Of a stretch of 64,000 nucleotides of DNA, positions 40,053 to 48,431 are shown piece after piece. The notes beneath the pieces were generated by a model, which searched no databases, had not been told where the DNA came from, and was given only the letters and a program-made list of their open reading frames with translations. The stretch's first letter is position 1, and each line of letters opens with the position of its first letter. The stretch is from assembly GCA_029866965.1 (NCBI GenBank), contig CP123444.1, positions 2,149,501 to 2,213,500 of the forward strand, given 5' to 3'. Source of the DNA: Flavobacteriaceae bacterium YJPT1-3 (GTDB lineage: Bacteria > Bacteroidota > Bacteroidia > Flavobacteriales > Flavobacteriaceae). The position numbers and the translations under genes were made by a program.

Positions 40053-40762
40053 AGCTGCATAGGCACTTCAATAGCCAGCACTTTGGTGTCTTTTTTCAGG
40101 TGGATGTCAAGCTGATCGGTATCCCAGACGCCCAGTGCATCTCGGTGCCCGAGCGTTTGATCGCCAATTTTCGCTTCGCCCGTCAACACAAAGAAATAAA
40201 TTCCGTTTCCTTTTTTCTTCAGCTCGTACGCTAGTTTCTGGTCGCTGTCCGCCTGGCCGATATGCATCCAGGTGTTTTGATGGATCCATACCCCCTGATC
40301 ATCAGCATTTGGGGAGACAATCTGATAGAAGCTATTGGCTTTCGCCAAAGAAGAAATAGCCACCTGATCGTAGCGAGGCTCTACGTTTTGCTCTTTGGGG
40401 AAGATCCAAATCTGTAGAAATTTGACCTCCTGATCGGCGTTCTTATTGTATTCGCTGTGGGCCACACCGGTACCGGCACTCATGACCTGCACATCGCCCT
40501 CTTTGATCACCGTACTATTGCCCATGCTGTCTTTGTGTTCCAGATCACCGGACAAGGGAATCGAAATGATCTCCATGTTTTGATGAGGATGGGTGCCAAA
40601 CCCTTGCCCGCCAGCCACGGTATCATCGTTCAGTACCCGAAGTACCCCAAAATTCATCCGTTCGGGATTGTGGTAGCTGGCGAAACTGAAGGAATGGTAG
40701 GAATTGAGCCAACCGTGATTGGCGTGACCTCTGCTAGACGCGGGATGATAAACGGTATTCAT
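40049..40762 (-). CDS. Pirin family protein (bicupin)
   Basis: 237 residues. Cupin metal ligands are visible in GFGTHPHQNMEIISI and in VAHSEYNKN, the usual His/His/Glu arrangement of pirins. YhhW-type pirins can act as quercetin dioxygenases, others as regulators; the role here is unknown. It starts NTVYHPASSRGHANHGWLNS, the standard family entry. Divergent from comM. Confidence 0.92.
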   Translation of the reverse strand: MNTVYHPASSRGHANHGWLNSYHSFSFASYHNPERMNFGVLRVLNDDTVAGGQGFGTHPHQNMEIISIPLSGDLEHKDSMGNSTVIKEGDVQVMSAGTGVAHSEYNKNADQEVKFLQIWIFPKEQNVEPRYDQVAISSLAKANSFYQIVSPNADDQGVWIHQNTWMHIGQADSDQKLAYELKKKGNGIYFFVLTGEAKIGDQTLGHRDALGVWDTDQLDIHLKKDTKVLAIEVPMQL

Positions 40763-40882
40763 TTTTTTCTTTTAAAAATAGATAAGCAAAGGTTCCTGTG
40801 CATGCTTTTAAGAAATTCTTAGTGCTTCTCCCCATTTATAAATGGAACCGTTCTCTGGCCATTCTGTTTCCGTTCTTTGAGC

Positions 40883-42421
40883 ATGCTTACCAAAGTTTAT
40901 GGCAGTGCGGTTTTTGGCGTAGAGGCGACCACCATTGTGGTAGAAGTCAATATGGACAGTGGAATTGGCTATCATTTGGTGGGCCTGCCCGACAATGCGA
41001 TCAAAGAATCCAACTACCGCATTGCCGCCGCCCTGCAAAACAACGGCTTTAAGATTCCCGGAAAGAAGATCACCCTGAACATGGCTCCAGCCGATCTGCG
41101 CAAGGAGGGGAGTGCCTACGACCTGACCCTGGCCTTAGGTATCTTGGCCGCCAGTGGTCAGATTCAAGCTCCGGAAATCGATCGCTATCTGATCATGGGT
41201 GAATTGTCGCTGGATGGGGGTTTGCAGCCCATTAAAGGCGCCTTGCCGATTGCGATCAAAGCCCGGGAGGCAGGCTTTAAGGGCTTTATTCTTCCCCAGC
41301 AGAACGCTAAAGAAGCGGGAATTGTCAATGGGCTGGAGGTCTATGGCGTGGAAAGTCTAGCTCAAGTGATCGGTTTTTTCGATCGGGGAGAAGCCCTCGA
41401 ACGCACCCTGATCGATACCCGCACTGAATTTTATAAAAACCTCGAACAACCGGAATTCGACTTTGCCGATGTGAAAGGCCAGGAATCCATCAAGCGGAGT
41501 ATGGAAGTGGCCGCCGCGGGAGGGCATAACATCATTCTGGTAGGTCCACCGGGCTCGGGTAAGACCATGCTAAGCAAACGCCTGCCCAGCATACTCCCGC
41601 CCATGAGCTTGCGGGAGGCCCTGGAGACCACGAAGATCCATAGTGTGGTAGGCCGACTCAAATCGGGTCAGGGTTTACTGTATGAACGTCCGTTCAGGAG
41701 CCCCCACCACACCATTTCAGATGTCGCCCTGGTCGGCGGGGGGAGTTTCCCACAGCCTGGGGAGATCTCCCTGGCTCATAATGGCGTCTTGTTTTTGGAC
41801 GAGCTGCCGGAGTTTAAACGCAGTGTTCTGGAAGTGATGCGCCAGCCGTTGGAAGATCGGGAAGTGACCATTTCCCGGGCGCGCTTTACGGTGACCTATC
41901 CCTCCAGTTTTATGCTGGTCGCCAGTATGAATCCCAGTCCGGGAGGCTATTTCAACGATCCTTCCGCTCCGGTCTCCAGCAGTCCGGCCGAGATGCAGCG
42001 CTATTTGAGCAAGATCTCCGGTCCCTTATTGGATCGTATCGATATCCATATTGAAGTAACTCCGGTACCCTTTGATCAATTATCCGAAGAGCGGCGGGGC
42101 GAGTCCAGCGTGACCATCCGGCAACGAGTAACCAACGCAAGAGTAGTTCAAGAAAAGCGCTTTCGCGAAAGTGATACCGTCAACTACAATGCGCAGATGA
42201 CTGTCAAACAGATCAGGAAGTATTGTGTGTTGGACGAGGCCTCCACCACCTTACTAAAAACCGCCATGGAAAAATTGAATTTATCGGCGCGTGCCTATGA
42301 TCGCATTCTCAAAGTCTCCCGCACCATTGCTGATCTGGCCGGGGAAGAGCAGATTCAAAGTACCCATATCGCCGAGGCCATTCAGTATCGGAATCTGGAT
42401 CGGGAAGGATGGTTGGGGTGA
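40883..42421 (+). CDS. comM: YifB/ComM family Mg chelatase-like AAA+ ATPase
   Basis: About 512 residues from ATG 40883 (MLTKVYGSAVFGVEA); the TTG two codons upstream is less likely. An N-terminal Lon-like S5 domain (residues ~1-170) is followed by AAA+ Walker A GPPGSGKTM, Walker B-like GVLFLDELPEF, and a C-terminal Mg-chelatase domain. ComM is a helicase that drives branch migration during integration of transformed DNA. An intact G6 run at about 41738 encodes Gly-Gly in VGGGSF here. A 13/14 palindrome copy at 42159 encodes RFRES. Confidence 0.93.
   Translation: MLTKVYGSAVFGVEATTIVVEVNMDSGIGYHLVGLPDNAIKESNYRIAAALQNNGFKIPGKKITLNMAPADLRKEGSAYDLTLALGILAASGQIQAPEIDRYLIMGELSLDGGLQPIKGALPIAIKAREAGFKGFILPQQNAKEAGIVNGLEVYGVESLAQVIGFFDRGEALERTLIDTRTEFYKNLEQPEFDFADVKGQESIKRSMEVAAAGGHNIILVGPPGSGKTMLSKRLPSILPPMSLREALETTKIHSVVGRLKSGQGLLYERPFRSPHHTISDVALVGGGSFPQPGEISLAHNGVLFLDELPEFKRSVLEVMRQPLEDREVTISRARFTVTYPSSFMLVASMNPSPGGYFNDPSAPVSSSPAEMQRYLSKISGPLLDRIDIHIEVTPVPFDQLSEERRGESSVTIRQRVTNARVVQEKRFRESDTVNYNAQMTVKQIRKYCVLDEASTTLLKTAMEKLNLSARAYDRILKVSRTIADLAGEEQIQSTHIAEAIQYRNLDREGWLG
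42159..42171. repeat. Palindrome copy, 13 of 14 bp
   Basis: In comM, read RFRES. Confidence 0.85.
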
Positions 42422-42525
42422 ATAAAGTTTCGTAAGAATTTATTCAGCTGTATGCAGTATAATTGATAAGGGAGAACCTTCTGGGGACATAAAATATTTA
42501 TTCGAATTAATCCCCTCAAATCTTT

Positions 42526-43308
42526 TCAATATATAGCATACAATTCGTCAAAATCAAGCCAATCATATTTTTTTATGACTTTATGTTTGCTAATCAAATG
42601 AGCAGTTTTATCATATTTGGGTTTTGCAGCTAAGATAAAAGTCGTAATTATTCTACCATCCATTTCACTTAGAACACTTGCCAATATTGCGTAATACTCA
42701 CTGGGTATAGCCAGTTCATTACTGTGATCATGTATGTAGTTAAGGATAAAGTCAAACTGCCGTATATAATTCAAAATAAAGTGCTCATGAATTCTGTGTA
42801 CTCTATTGCATGCTTCAACAAAAATTTTTTGATTTTCTATTTTCTTTTCTTCTTCCTCCCATTCACCTATTATATCCTGTTGAGCTAATTCAATGTCTTT
42901 AAGTAGATATTCAAATAAATCAGCACCCTCGAATTTGTTGTCTACTCCATTTAAATGAATGGTCGCTTTGAGGCTTTTCTTTGTGTTTGAGAGGTGAGTA
43001 ATAAGATTAAAGAAGGTGGTTTCAAAACGTTGTTGAGTCATTGTCCTACTTTGCTGAAGAAAGACATTCCTGGTTGCTATTAGTTCCTCTCTTTGTAGAC
43101 TCAATTCTTTACCTTGCAGAAGTATAGTAACAATAATACCTCCAAATGCCAGACCACTAAATAAGGTATTTGCTGCTCCGAACATATCTCCATATTCCCC
43201 TCTATTAGGTAATTGATTAAATGCAAACCAATTAAAGGCTACCACACCCAATACTAGGATTAAAGTTATAGGTATGACGAATTTTAGATTAATGTCTTTT
43301 ACTTTCAT
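42526..43308 (-). CDS. putAbiC-type phage abortive-infection protein
   Basis: 260 residues. Two N-terminal hydrophobic helices (about 9-27 and 47-66) surround EYGDMFGAANTLFSGLAFGGI and lead to a coiled segment LLQGKELSLQREELIATR and RFETTFFNLITHL. This order (helix, FG-x-NxLFSGLAF, QxKEL-LQREEL, FExTFFNL) is what I know from the putative phage abortive-infection family (PF16872). The C-terminal half is helical and A+T-rich. Its ATG overlaps the stop of the next upstream gene (ATGA, 43308-43305), so the pair is one translational unit. Defence function is inferred; the family itself is mostly predicted. Confidence 0.75.
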   Translation of the reverse strand: MKVKDINLKFVIPITLILVLGVVAFNWFAFNQLPNRGEYGDMFGAANTLFSGLAFGGIIVTILLQGKELSLQREELIATRNVFLQQSRTMTQQRFETTFFNLITHLSNTKKSLKATIHLNGVDNKFEGADLFEYLLKDIELAQQDIIGEWEEEEKKIENQKIFVEACNRVHRIHEHFILNYIRQFDFILNYIHDHSNELAIPSEYYAILASVLSEMDGRIITTFILAAKPKYDKTAHLISKHKVIKKYDWLDFDELYAIY

Positions 43309-43910
43309 GACTTCTTATTTGGGGTTACTTTATTTCGCTCGTTTAGTTGCCTACTCAGCTCTCTAATCTCTCTTATTAGACTATCATTCTTCTCTCTATC
43401 TAACTTCTGATTAAGCCTTTCTAAACTCTCTAAAATAGCTTCATTTTGCTCAGAATTTAATCTAATTTCGGTGGGATATTCTGGGGTGTTTTCATTAGTG
43501 TACCAAGTAGTTCCAAATCCTGTTATAATAGAAATGATAATGGCACCAATTGAGAGTTTAAAGGCTCTATTTGAACTTCTCCGAGCTTGTCTAAGTTCTA
43601 GGTAATCTATGTGTTTTTTTTCGGCATCACCTTTTAAGTAAAACCTTTTAGTCTTTAGCTGTTCAAGCCAACTTCTGTTGTAGTCATAATTGGTTAATTC
43701 CAACTTAAAGGCCCTGATTCTATCGCCATCATTTTGGGGTGTAGTTGATTTAAAATTCTCTAAAAACCAATCGGCAAAATGAAGTAGAAAGTTATCTGAT
43801 AAGTCATAGGAGAGTTGTAAATGTTCTAGGAGAGAGTAGAACGTGATTCCTTCTGTAGGATTTAGATAGCCGTAATCTCTGGCATCGGAATAAATGCTTT
43901 TAAAATCCAT
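43305..43910 (-). CDS. Membrane-anchored partner of the putAbiC protein, unknown family
   Basis: About 201 residues from ATG 43910; a TTG one codon upstream is also possible. An N-terminal soluble region (residues ~1-115, MDFKSIYSDARDYGYLNPTEG) is followed by one transmembrane helix (LSIGAIIISIITGFGTTWY, ~118-137) and a C-terminal charged, coiled-coil-prone tail (EAILESLERLNQKLDRE). No enzymatic motif is seen. Overlapping junctions on both sides (TGATG with the upstream ORF, ATGA with putAbiC) point to a single operon and perhaps a membrane complex. Confidence 0.75.
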   Translation of the reverse strand: MDFKSIYSDARDYGYLNPTEGITFYSLLEHLQLSYDLSDNFLLHFADWFLENFKSTTPQNDGDRIRAFKLELTNYDYNRSWLEQLKTKRFYLKGDAEKKHIDYLELRQARRSSNRAFKLSIGAIIISIITGFGTTWYTNENTPEYPTEIRLNSEQNEAILESLERLNQKLDREKNDSLIREIRELSRQLNERNKVTPNKKS

Positions 43911-44238
43911 CAATCTTTACTTATTTTTTCCCAACAACCTTTCCTACTGTTTCTGTAGTACCTGTAATGAGGTGTCTCAAAACTATGATATCTGAATATA
44001 AGTCTGTGAAAAATCTCTTTGACCTGAATGAGTTTTATCTTTTTGGTTCCCTCTTCTTTTGTTCCATTGAATGAGTTTATGCCATGTTCCAACTTAGCCC
44101 AGTAAAATCCACTATTGGTAACTTTGAAGTATCGAGGGGGGTGTATGCATTATCAACTAGCATATCTATTTCACTGCTGGTATAAGTATTTCTTCGAAGG
44201 TGCTCATGATATTTATTCCAGAAATAGGAAATATTCTC
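43910..44238 (-). pseudogene. Broken short ORF at the head of the putAbiC operon
   Basis: Two minus-strand frames meet at the C6 run 44141-44136. The upstream frame reads ENISYFWNKYHEHLRRN...DMLVDNAYTP and the downstream frame PRYFKVTNSGFYWAKLEHG...KGCWEKISKD, stopping at 43910 with a TGATG overlap to the next gene. One extra C would join them into about 108 codons. There is a TGA directly before the first codon and no clear start, so the 5' end may also be damaged, or translation may begin at ATG 44163. The family is not recognised. Evidence for coding is the residue make-up and the exact stop/start coupling. Confidence 0.45.
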
Positions 44239-44639
44239 TCATAATATCATCAAAGTTTTAAACAGTGTCGCTAGCACTATCTTAAAGGTATGCGCAAGTA
44301 GAAATAATAACCTTCTATAAATGTGGACGTCTAACAATATTTAGGGAGTTTTTTAGGCTCTAATTTTAAGCTATGAAATTTTGTCTTTTGCTAATTAGAC
44401 AATATCAGGCTTATAGGCTCACTCTTAGAATTAGGTATTTGAAGTTAATGGGAAGGGATTAAAGAAGGTAGCTTTTTTATATAAGGATTAGGTGGGGTAT
44501 AGTTTACCCATTAATTAAAACATTATCAGTTATTTATAGATAAATATTATGAGATCTTCTGTTAATAAGCACTTCCATTTTTGTTGATATTATTACAATA
44601 AATATTTAAAAAATAGGCCTTAGGGTACCAGATACTGTA
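44239..44639. other. A+T-rich gap, no gene seen
   Basis: About 400 bp of strongly A+T-rich sequence with frequent stops in all frames. It should hold the promoter of the minus-strand putAbiC operon, but no convincing TTG/TAnnTTTG pair was found; AACTTTG near 44255 on the minus strand is a partial match. Confidence 0.4.
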
Positions 44640-44647
44640 TATATTTG
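44640..44647 (+). promoter_or_regulatory. Possible -7 element for the hairpin-chain RNA
   Basis: TATATTTG, a perfect match to TAnnTTTG. The -33 position has only TTAGGG, not TTG. A transcript starting near 44655 would contain the hairpins up to the terminator at 44825-44856. Confidence 0.4.
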
Positions 44648-44696
44648 TTCTATACAAAACATGACAATTGACCACAAACCGAACAAAAAATAATAC

Positions 44697-44724
44697 AAAA
44701 AAAAGGTACGCGCGAACGTACCTT
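44697..44724 (-). terminator. Leftward intrinsic terminator
   Basis: Perfect 8-bp stem AAGGTACG/CGTACCTT with a 6-nt loop. Read on the minus strand it is followed by T8, a strong terminator. It would end a minus-strand transcript coming from the right, where no certain gene lies. Confidence 0.6.
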
Positions 44725-44824
44725 GATTCCGATGGCCGAAGGTTAATCTAATGATGATTAACCCAAGGGGTGCAGTATATAATGGCTACCCCATTCATCG
44801 TATTCCCTTAATGAAGGGTTCTAG

Positions 44825-44856
44825 AAGGCTACACTAATGTGTGGCCTTTTGCTTTA
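44825..44856 (+). terminator. Rightward intrinsic terminator at the end of the hairpin chain
   Basis: 10-bp stem AAGGCTACAC/GTGTGGCCTT (one G-U pair), loop TAAT, then TTTTGCTTT. Confidence 0.6.
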
Positions 44857-44866
44857 ACAAATATCG

Positions 44867-45499
44867 CTCTAATGGATGGGTATGAATGAAAAAAAAGGGG
44901 GAGTTTTAAACAAAGTTTTTAACACGGTCATTCACCGGGAAATGTTGTAGAAGTGTTAATTATTATCATTATGTAATTGATTATCAACATAATATAATTA
45001 TTAAAAAAAATCTATAATTTTGAGAGAATAATGATAAAAAATAGAGGCTATCAAGTCTGAACAAAGGGGTTAAGCCCGATTTTTGAAAACGTTTTAATAA
45101 CACTCGGGTACCTGAAAAACAAAATTTCAAAACGGACGATATTAAGATTTTACCTACAAATAAATCCTTTTCCAATAAGGGAGTTGGAAGTAGATTCAGT
45201 CCAGAGCTCCAATAAGTAAGCATTGTAAACTTTAACAGATGTCGCCCTGAAGTCCGGCGGTTGCTCTTTGTAGCCTTGCTCAAGTTTCCAATGTCACTCT
45301 TGCCCTGACCATTTCTTACCGTAATTTAGATCGAAAAGTTGGAATGGGTTGGAGACTAACTCCAGATCTACCTGCTTGAAATGCGGCTTGTCAGAACGCT
45401 AAAAAAATCTTAAATAACACGGGTTTACAGGGCTTAGGTAAGGCGGGACCTTAACAATTCTTTATATTTAACCTCAAATAATCAAAAATCCAATAACTA
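44867..45499. other. Gap before the M16 protease gene, with a less A+T-rich segment
   Basis: About 630 bp. The left part is A+T-rich. From about 45110 to 45400 the composition turns more balanced and one minus-strand frame stays open (44984-45283, 99 codons, start MSKATKSNRRTSGRHLLKF). The product looks like random translation with a basic start and a Phe/Leu/Ile-rich end, and I do not accept it as a gene. The segment may be a relic of an element inserted elsewhere. A promoter for the M16 gene should lie near 45460-45480 (TATATTTA at about 45463). Confidence 0.4.
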
Positions 45500-48358
45500 A
45501 TGATTACATCTAAAATGAAGGCGCTTGCCTTTTTATTTTTAGGCTTGTTTGTAGTGACCCTTTCCTGTAAGGAAAACAAAGACACTGCAGAAGCCGATTT
45601 ATCAATCGAATACGAAAAATACGAGCTGGACAACGGGCTCAACGTAGTCCTACATCAGGACAGCTCCGATCCTATCGTTTCTGTAGCCATCCAATACGGG
45701 GTAGGCTCTAACCGTGAGGTCAAAGGGCGTACGGGTTTTGCCCACCTGTTTGAGCACATGTTGTTCCAGGAATCAGAAAACGTAGGACAGGATCAATTCT
45801 TTAAGACAATCCAGGATGTGGGAGGTACGCTTAATGGAGGAACCTGGAAAGACGGTACCGTTTATTATGAAGTGGTACCCAACAATGCCCTGGAAAAGAT
45901 CCTTTGGTTGGAATCAGACCGTATGGGATTCTTCATCAATACGGTGACTGAGAGTGCTTTTGCCAATCAGCAGGAAGTAGTTCAAAATGAAAAACGTCAG
46001 CGTGTGGACAACAATCCTTACGGACACACCAACTATGTGATCGACAAAGCCATCTTCCCGGAAGACCATCCCTACAACTGGCAGGTGATCGGTGAATTGG
46101 AAGATCTTCAAAACGCCACGGTAGCCGACGTTAAGGAATTCTACGACAAATTCTACGGCCCTAACAACGCCACTTTGGTTGTTGCCGGAGATTTTGATAA
46201 AGAAGAAACCAAAGCGCTGATCGACAAATACTTTGCCGAGATTGCAAAGCGACAGGAGGTACAGCCTTTAGAGGTCCGAAATGTGACCTTAAACGAAACT
46301 AAGCGTCTTTATCACGAAGACAACTTTGCTACAGCACCTCAATTGAACATGGTGTGGCCAACCGTCGAGCAATACAATAAAGACGCTTACGCTTTGAATT
46401 TTCTTGGCGAGCTCTTTAGCTCCGGCAAGAAAGCACCTTTATACAAAGTTTTAGAGAAGGAAAAAGAATTGTCTTCCCGCTATTATACCTACAATAATTC
46501 TCAGGAATTGGCCGGTAAATTCACCATCAACGTGACTGCCAATGCCGGGAAAAGCCTAAAGGATGTAGAGCAAGCCATCAATGAGGCTTTTGCTATGTTT
46601 GAGGAAAATGGAGTGACCGATCAGGATATCGAGCGCGTCAAGGCTGGATTAGAAACCGACTTCTATAACGGAATCAGCAGTGTTCTTGGAAAATCATTTC
46701 AGTTGGCGCAGTACGACGTCTTCGCCGGTGATCCCGGATTCATTGAGCAGGACATTGAAAATGTGAAAGCCGTGACTAAAGAAGACGTGATGCGCGTCTA
46801 TAACACTTACATCAAAGACAAGCCTTTTGTACTCACCAGTTTTGTGCCCAAAGGGCAAATGGATATGGTTGCTGACAATTCAGAGAAGGCCAATGTAGTC
46901 GAAGAAGAGATTACCGAGAATGTAGAAACTGAGGTCGTCGACACTGAAGTAGAAGTGGAGAAGACACCTTCTAAGATCGACCGTTCTAAAGAGCCGGAAA
47001 CCGGACCTACACCCACGCTAAATGTTCCTGAATCGTGGGAGGCCTCTTTAGCCAATGAGATGAAAGTCCTGGGTATTGAGCAACGCGAACTGCCACTAGT
47101 TACCTTCAGCCTGGTCATCAAAGGCGGACACTTATTAGATAGTTTTGAGAAAGTAGGGGTGGCTAACCTCATGACCGACATCATGATGGAAGGTACTGCT
47201 AACAAAACTCCAGAGCAACTGGAAGAGGAAATCGATCTTTTAGGAGCCAATCTCAATATGTACACCACCCGGGAGTCTATTGTGATTCGTGGGAATACGC
47301 TGGCGCGAAATTTTGATGCCACTATGGATCTGGTTGAAGAAATTTTACTAGAGCCCCGTTGGGACGAAGAAGAGCTGGGTCGTATTAAAACGGCCACCGT
47401 CAATAGCATTCAGCGTAATGCGGCCAATCCAAACGTGGTGGCTGACAACGTTTACAACAAAGTGCTTTATGGAGAGAACCACCCCTTTGCGTATCCTGTT
47501 TCAGGAACGGTAGAATCGGTGGAGAGTATTACTATTGACGATCTAAAGGCCTTCTATAAGAATAACTTCTCACCCACCGTGAGTAGCTTCAATATTGTAG
47601 GTGCGGTCTCTAAAGATCAGGTACTGGAAACCTTAAACAGCCTGGAAGAAAAATGGGCTGCTAAAGAGGTGAACATTCCGGAGTTTGACATCGCTAACAC
47701 CCGTGAAAAATCGTCTTTACTTTTCGTTGATATTCCTAATGCGAAGCAGTCGGTGATCAACATTGGCTACATCGCTATGCCACGTACGGCGGAGGATTAC
47801 TATCCGGCCACAGTGATGAACTACAAATTAGGAGGTTCGTTCAGTGGAAATGTCAACCTGGTGCTTCGTGAAGAGAAAGGGTATACCTATGGAGCCCGCA
47901 GCGGCTTTGACGGAAGTACTATCCCGGGTACCTTTACGGCTTCTTCCAGTGTGCGTACCAACGCCACCAAAGAATCGGTCGATATCTTTAAAGAGGAGAT
48001 CGAGAAGTATCGTGATGGCATCACGGAAGAGGATCTGGAATTCACCAAAAATGCGTTGGTAAAATCCAACGCCAGACGCTTTGAAACCCAAGGCGCCTTG
48101 CTGGGGATGTTACAAACCCGAAGCAGTTATGATCTGCCTTCTGATTATATCCAGAAAGAGGAATACATCGTCAACGGAATGACTTTAGAGCAGCACAAGC
48201 AATTGGCTCAGAAGTATTTGGATCCTGATAAAATGGTATACCTGGTCGTAGGAGATGCGGCTACGCAATTCCAACGTTTTAAGGATGATAACTACGATGA
48301 GATCATGCTAGTCGATAAAGAAGGGAATGAAATTACCTTAGACGACGTGAAAATGTAA
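45500..48358 (+). CDS. M16 family zinc metallopeptidase, two-repeat lipoprotein
   Basis: 952 residues. A lipoprotein signal ends at Cys23 (FLGLFVVTLSC). The first M16 half has the inverted zinc motif HLFEH at residues 82-86 plus the downstream Glu in QQEVVQNEKRQ; an acidic Glu/Val/Thr-rich linker near 460-510 leads to a second M16 half that lacks the zinc motif, as in pitrilysin-type enzymes. It probably degrades peptides in the periplasm. An internal Met at residue 6 is an alternative start. Confidence 0.92.
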   Translation: MITSKMKALAFLFLGLFVVTLSCKENKDTAEADLSIEYEKYELDNGLNVVLHQDSSDPIVSVAIQYGVGSNREVKGRTGFAHLFEHMLFQESENVGQDQFFKTIQDVGGTLNGGTWKDGTVYYEVVPNNALEKILWLESDRMGFFINTVTESAFANQQEVVQNEKRQRVDNNPYGHTNYVIDKAIFPEDHPYNWQVIGELEDLQNATVADVKEFYDKFYGPNNATLVVAGDFDKEETKALIDKYFAEIAKRQEVQPLEVRNVTLNETKRLYHEDNFATAPQLNMVWPTVEQYNKDAYALNFLGELFSSGKKAPLYKVLEKEKELSSRYYTYNNSQELAGKFTINVTANAGKSLKDVEQAINEAFAMFEENGVTDQDIERVKAGLETDFYNGISSVLGKSFQLAQYDVFAGDPGFIEQDIENVKAVTKEDVMRVYNTYIKDKPFVLTSFVPKGQMDMVADNSEKANVVEEEITENVETEVVDTEVEVEKTPSKIDRSKEPETGPTPTLNVPESWEASLANEMKVLGIEQRELPLVTFSLVIKGGHLLDSFEKVGVANLMTDIMMEGTANKTPEQLEEEIDLLGANLNMYTTRESIVIRGNTLARNFDATMDLVEEILLEPRWDEEELGRIKTATVNSIQRNAANPNVVADNVYNKVLYGENHPFAYPVSGTVESVESITIDDLKAFYKNNFSPTVSSFNIVGAVSKDQVLETLNSLEEKWAAKEVNIPEFDIANTREKSSLLFVDIPNAKQSVINIGYIAMPRTAEDYYPATVMNYKLGGSFSGNVNLVLREEKGYTYGARSGFDGSTIPGTFTASSSVRTNATKESVDIFKEEIEKYRDGITEEDLEFTKNALVKSNARRFETQGALLGMLQTRSSYDLPSDYIQKEEYIVNGMTLEQHKQLAQKYLDPDKMVYLVVGDAATQFQRFKDDNYDEIMLVDKEGNEITLDDVKM

Positions 48359-48380
48359 TTGAACTCCAAAGAGTTGAGTA

Positions 48381-48409
48381 AAGGGCTGCCTTCGGGCAGC
48401 CCTTTTTTT
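48381..48409 (+). terminator. Terminator of the M16 protease gene
   Basis: Perfect 10-bp stem AAGGGCTGCC/GGCAGCCCTT with a TTCG tetraloop and a T-run, 22 bp after the stop. Confidence 0.92.
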
Positions 48410-48431
48410 ATGCAATTGTGTATCTTCCGGC

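Larger units (their letters stand above)
44655..44856 (+). ncRNA. Candidate structured RNA: chain of five hairpins, several with TAAT(G) loops
   Basis: Hairpins in order: 44703-44724 (8-bp stem AAGGTACG), 44741-44763 (8-bp stem GGTTAATC, loop TAATGAT), 44767-44792 (6-bp stem GGGGTG with one G-U pair, loop containing TATAATGG), 44805-44818 (stem CCCTT, loop AATG) and 44825-44848 (10-bp stem, loop TAAT) followed by TTTT. Stems are nearly back to back. No tmRNA, SRP, RNase P or tRNA signature is present. I do not recognise a known RNA family; strand and ends are inferred from the right-hand terminator and the upstream TATATTTG. Confidence 0.45.

Noticed and set aside
44697-44856. tmRNA, SRP RNA, RNase P RNA or integron attC site
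   Set aside because: No tag-peptide frame, no CCA-type end, no SRP tetraloop motif, no conserved attC core; the hairpin chain is reported as an unknown RNA instead.
44984-45283. 99-codon minus-strand ORF as a gene
   Set aside because: Residue make-up looks like translated non-coding DNA, no start context and no recognised motif; kept only as a note on the segment.
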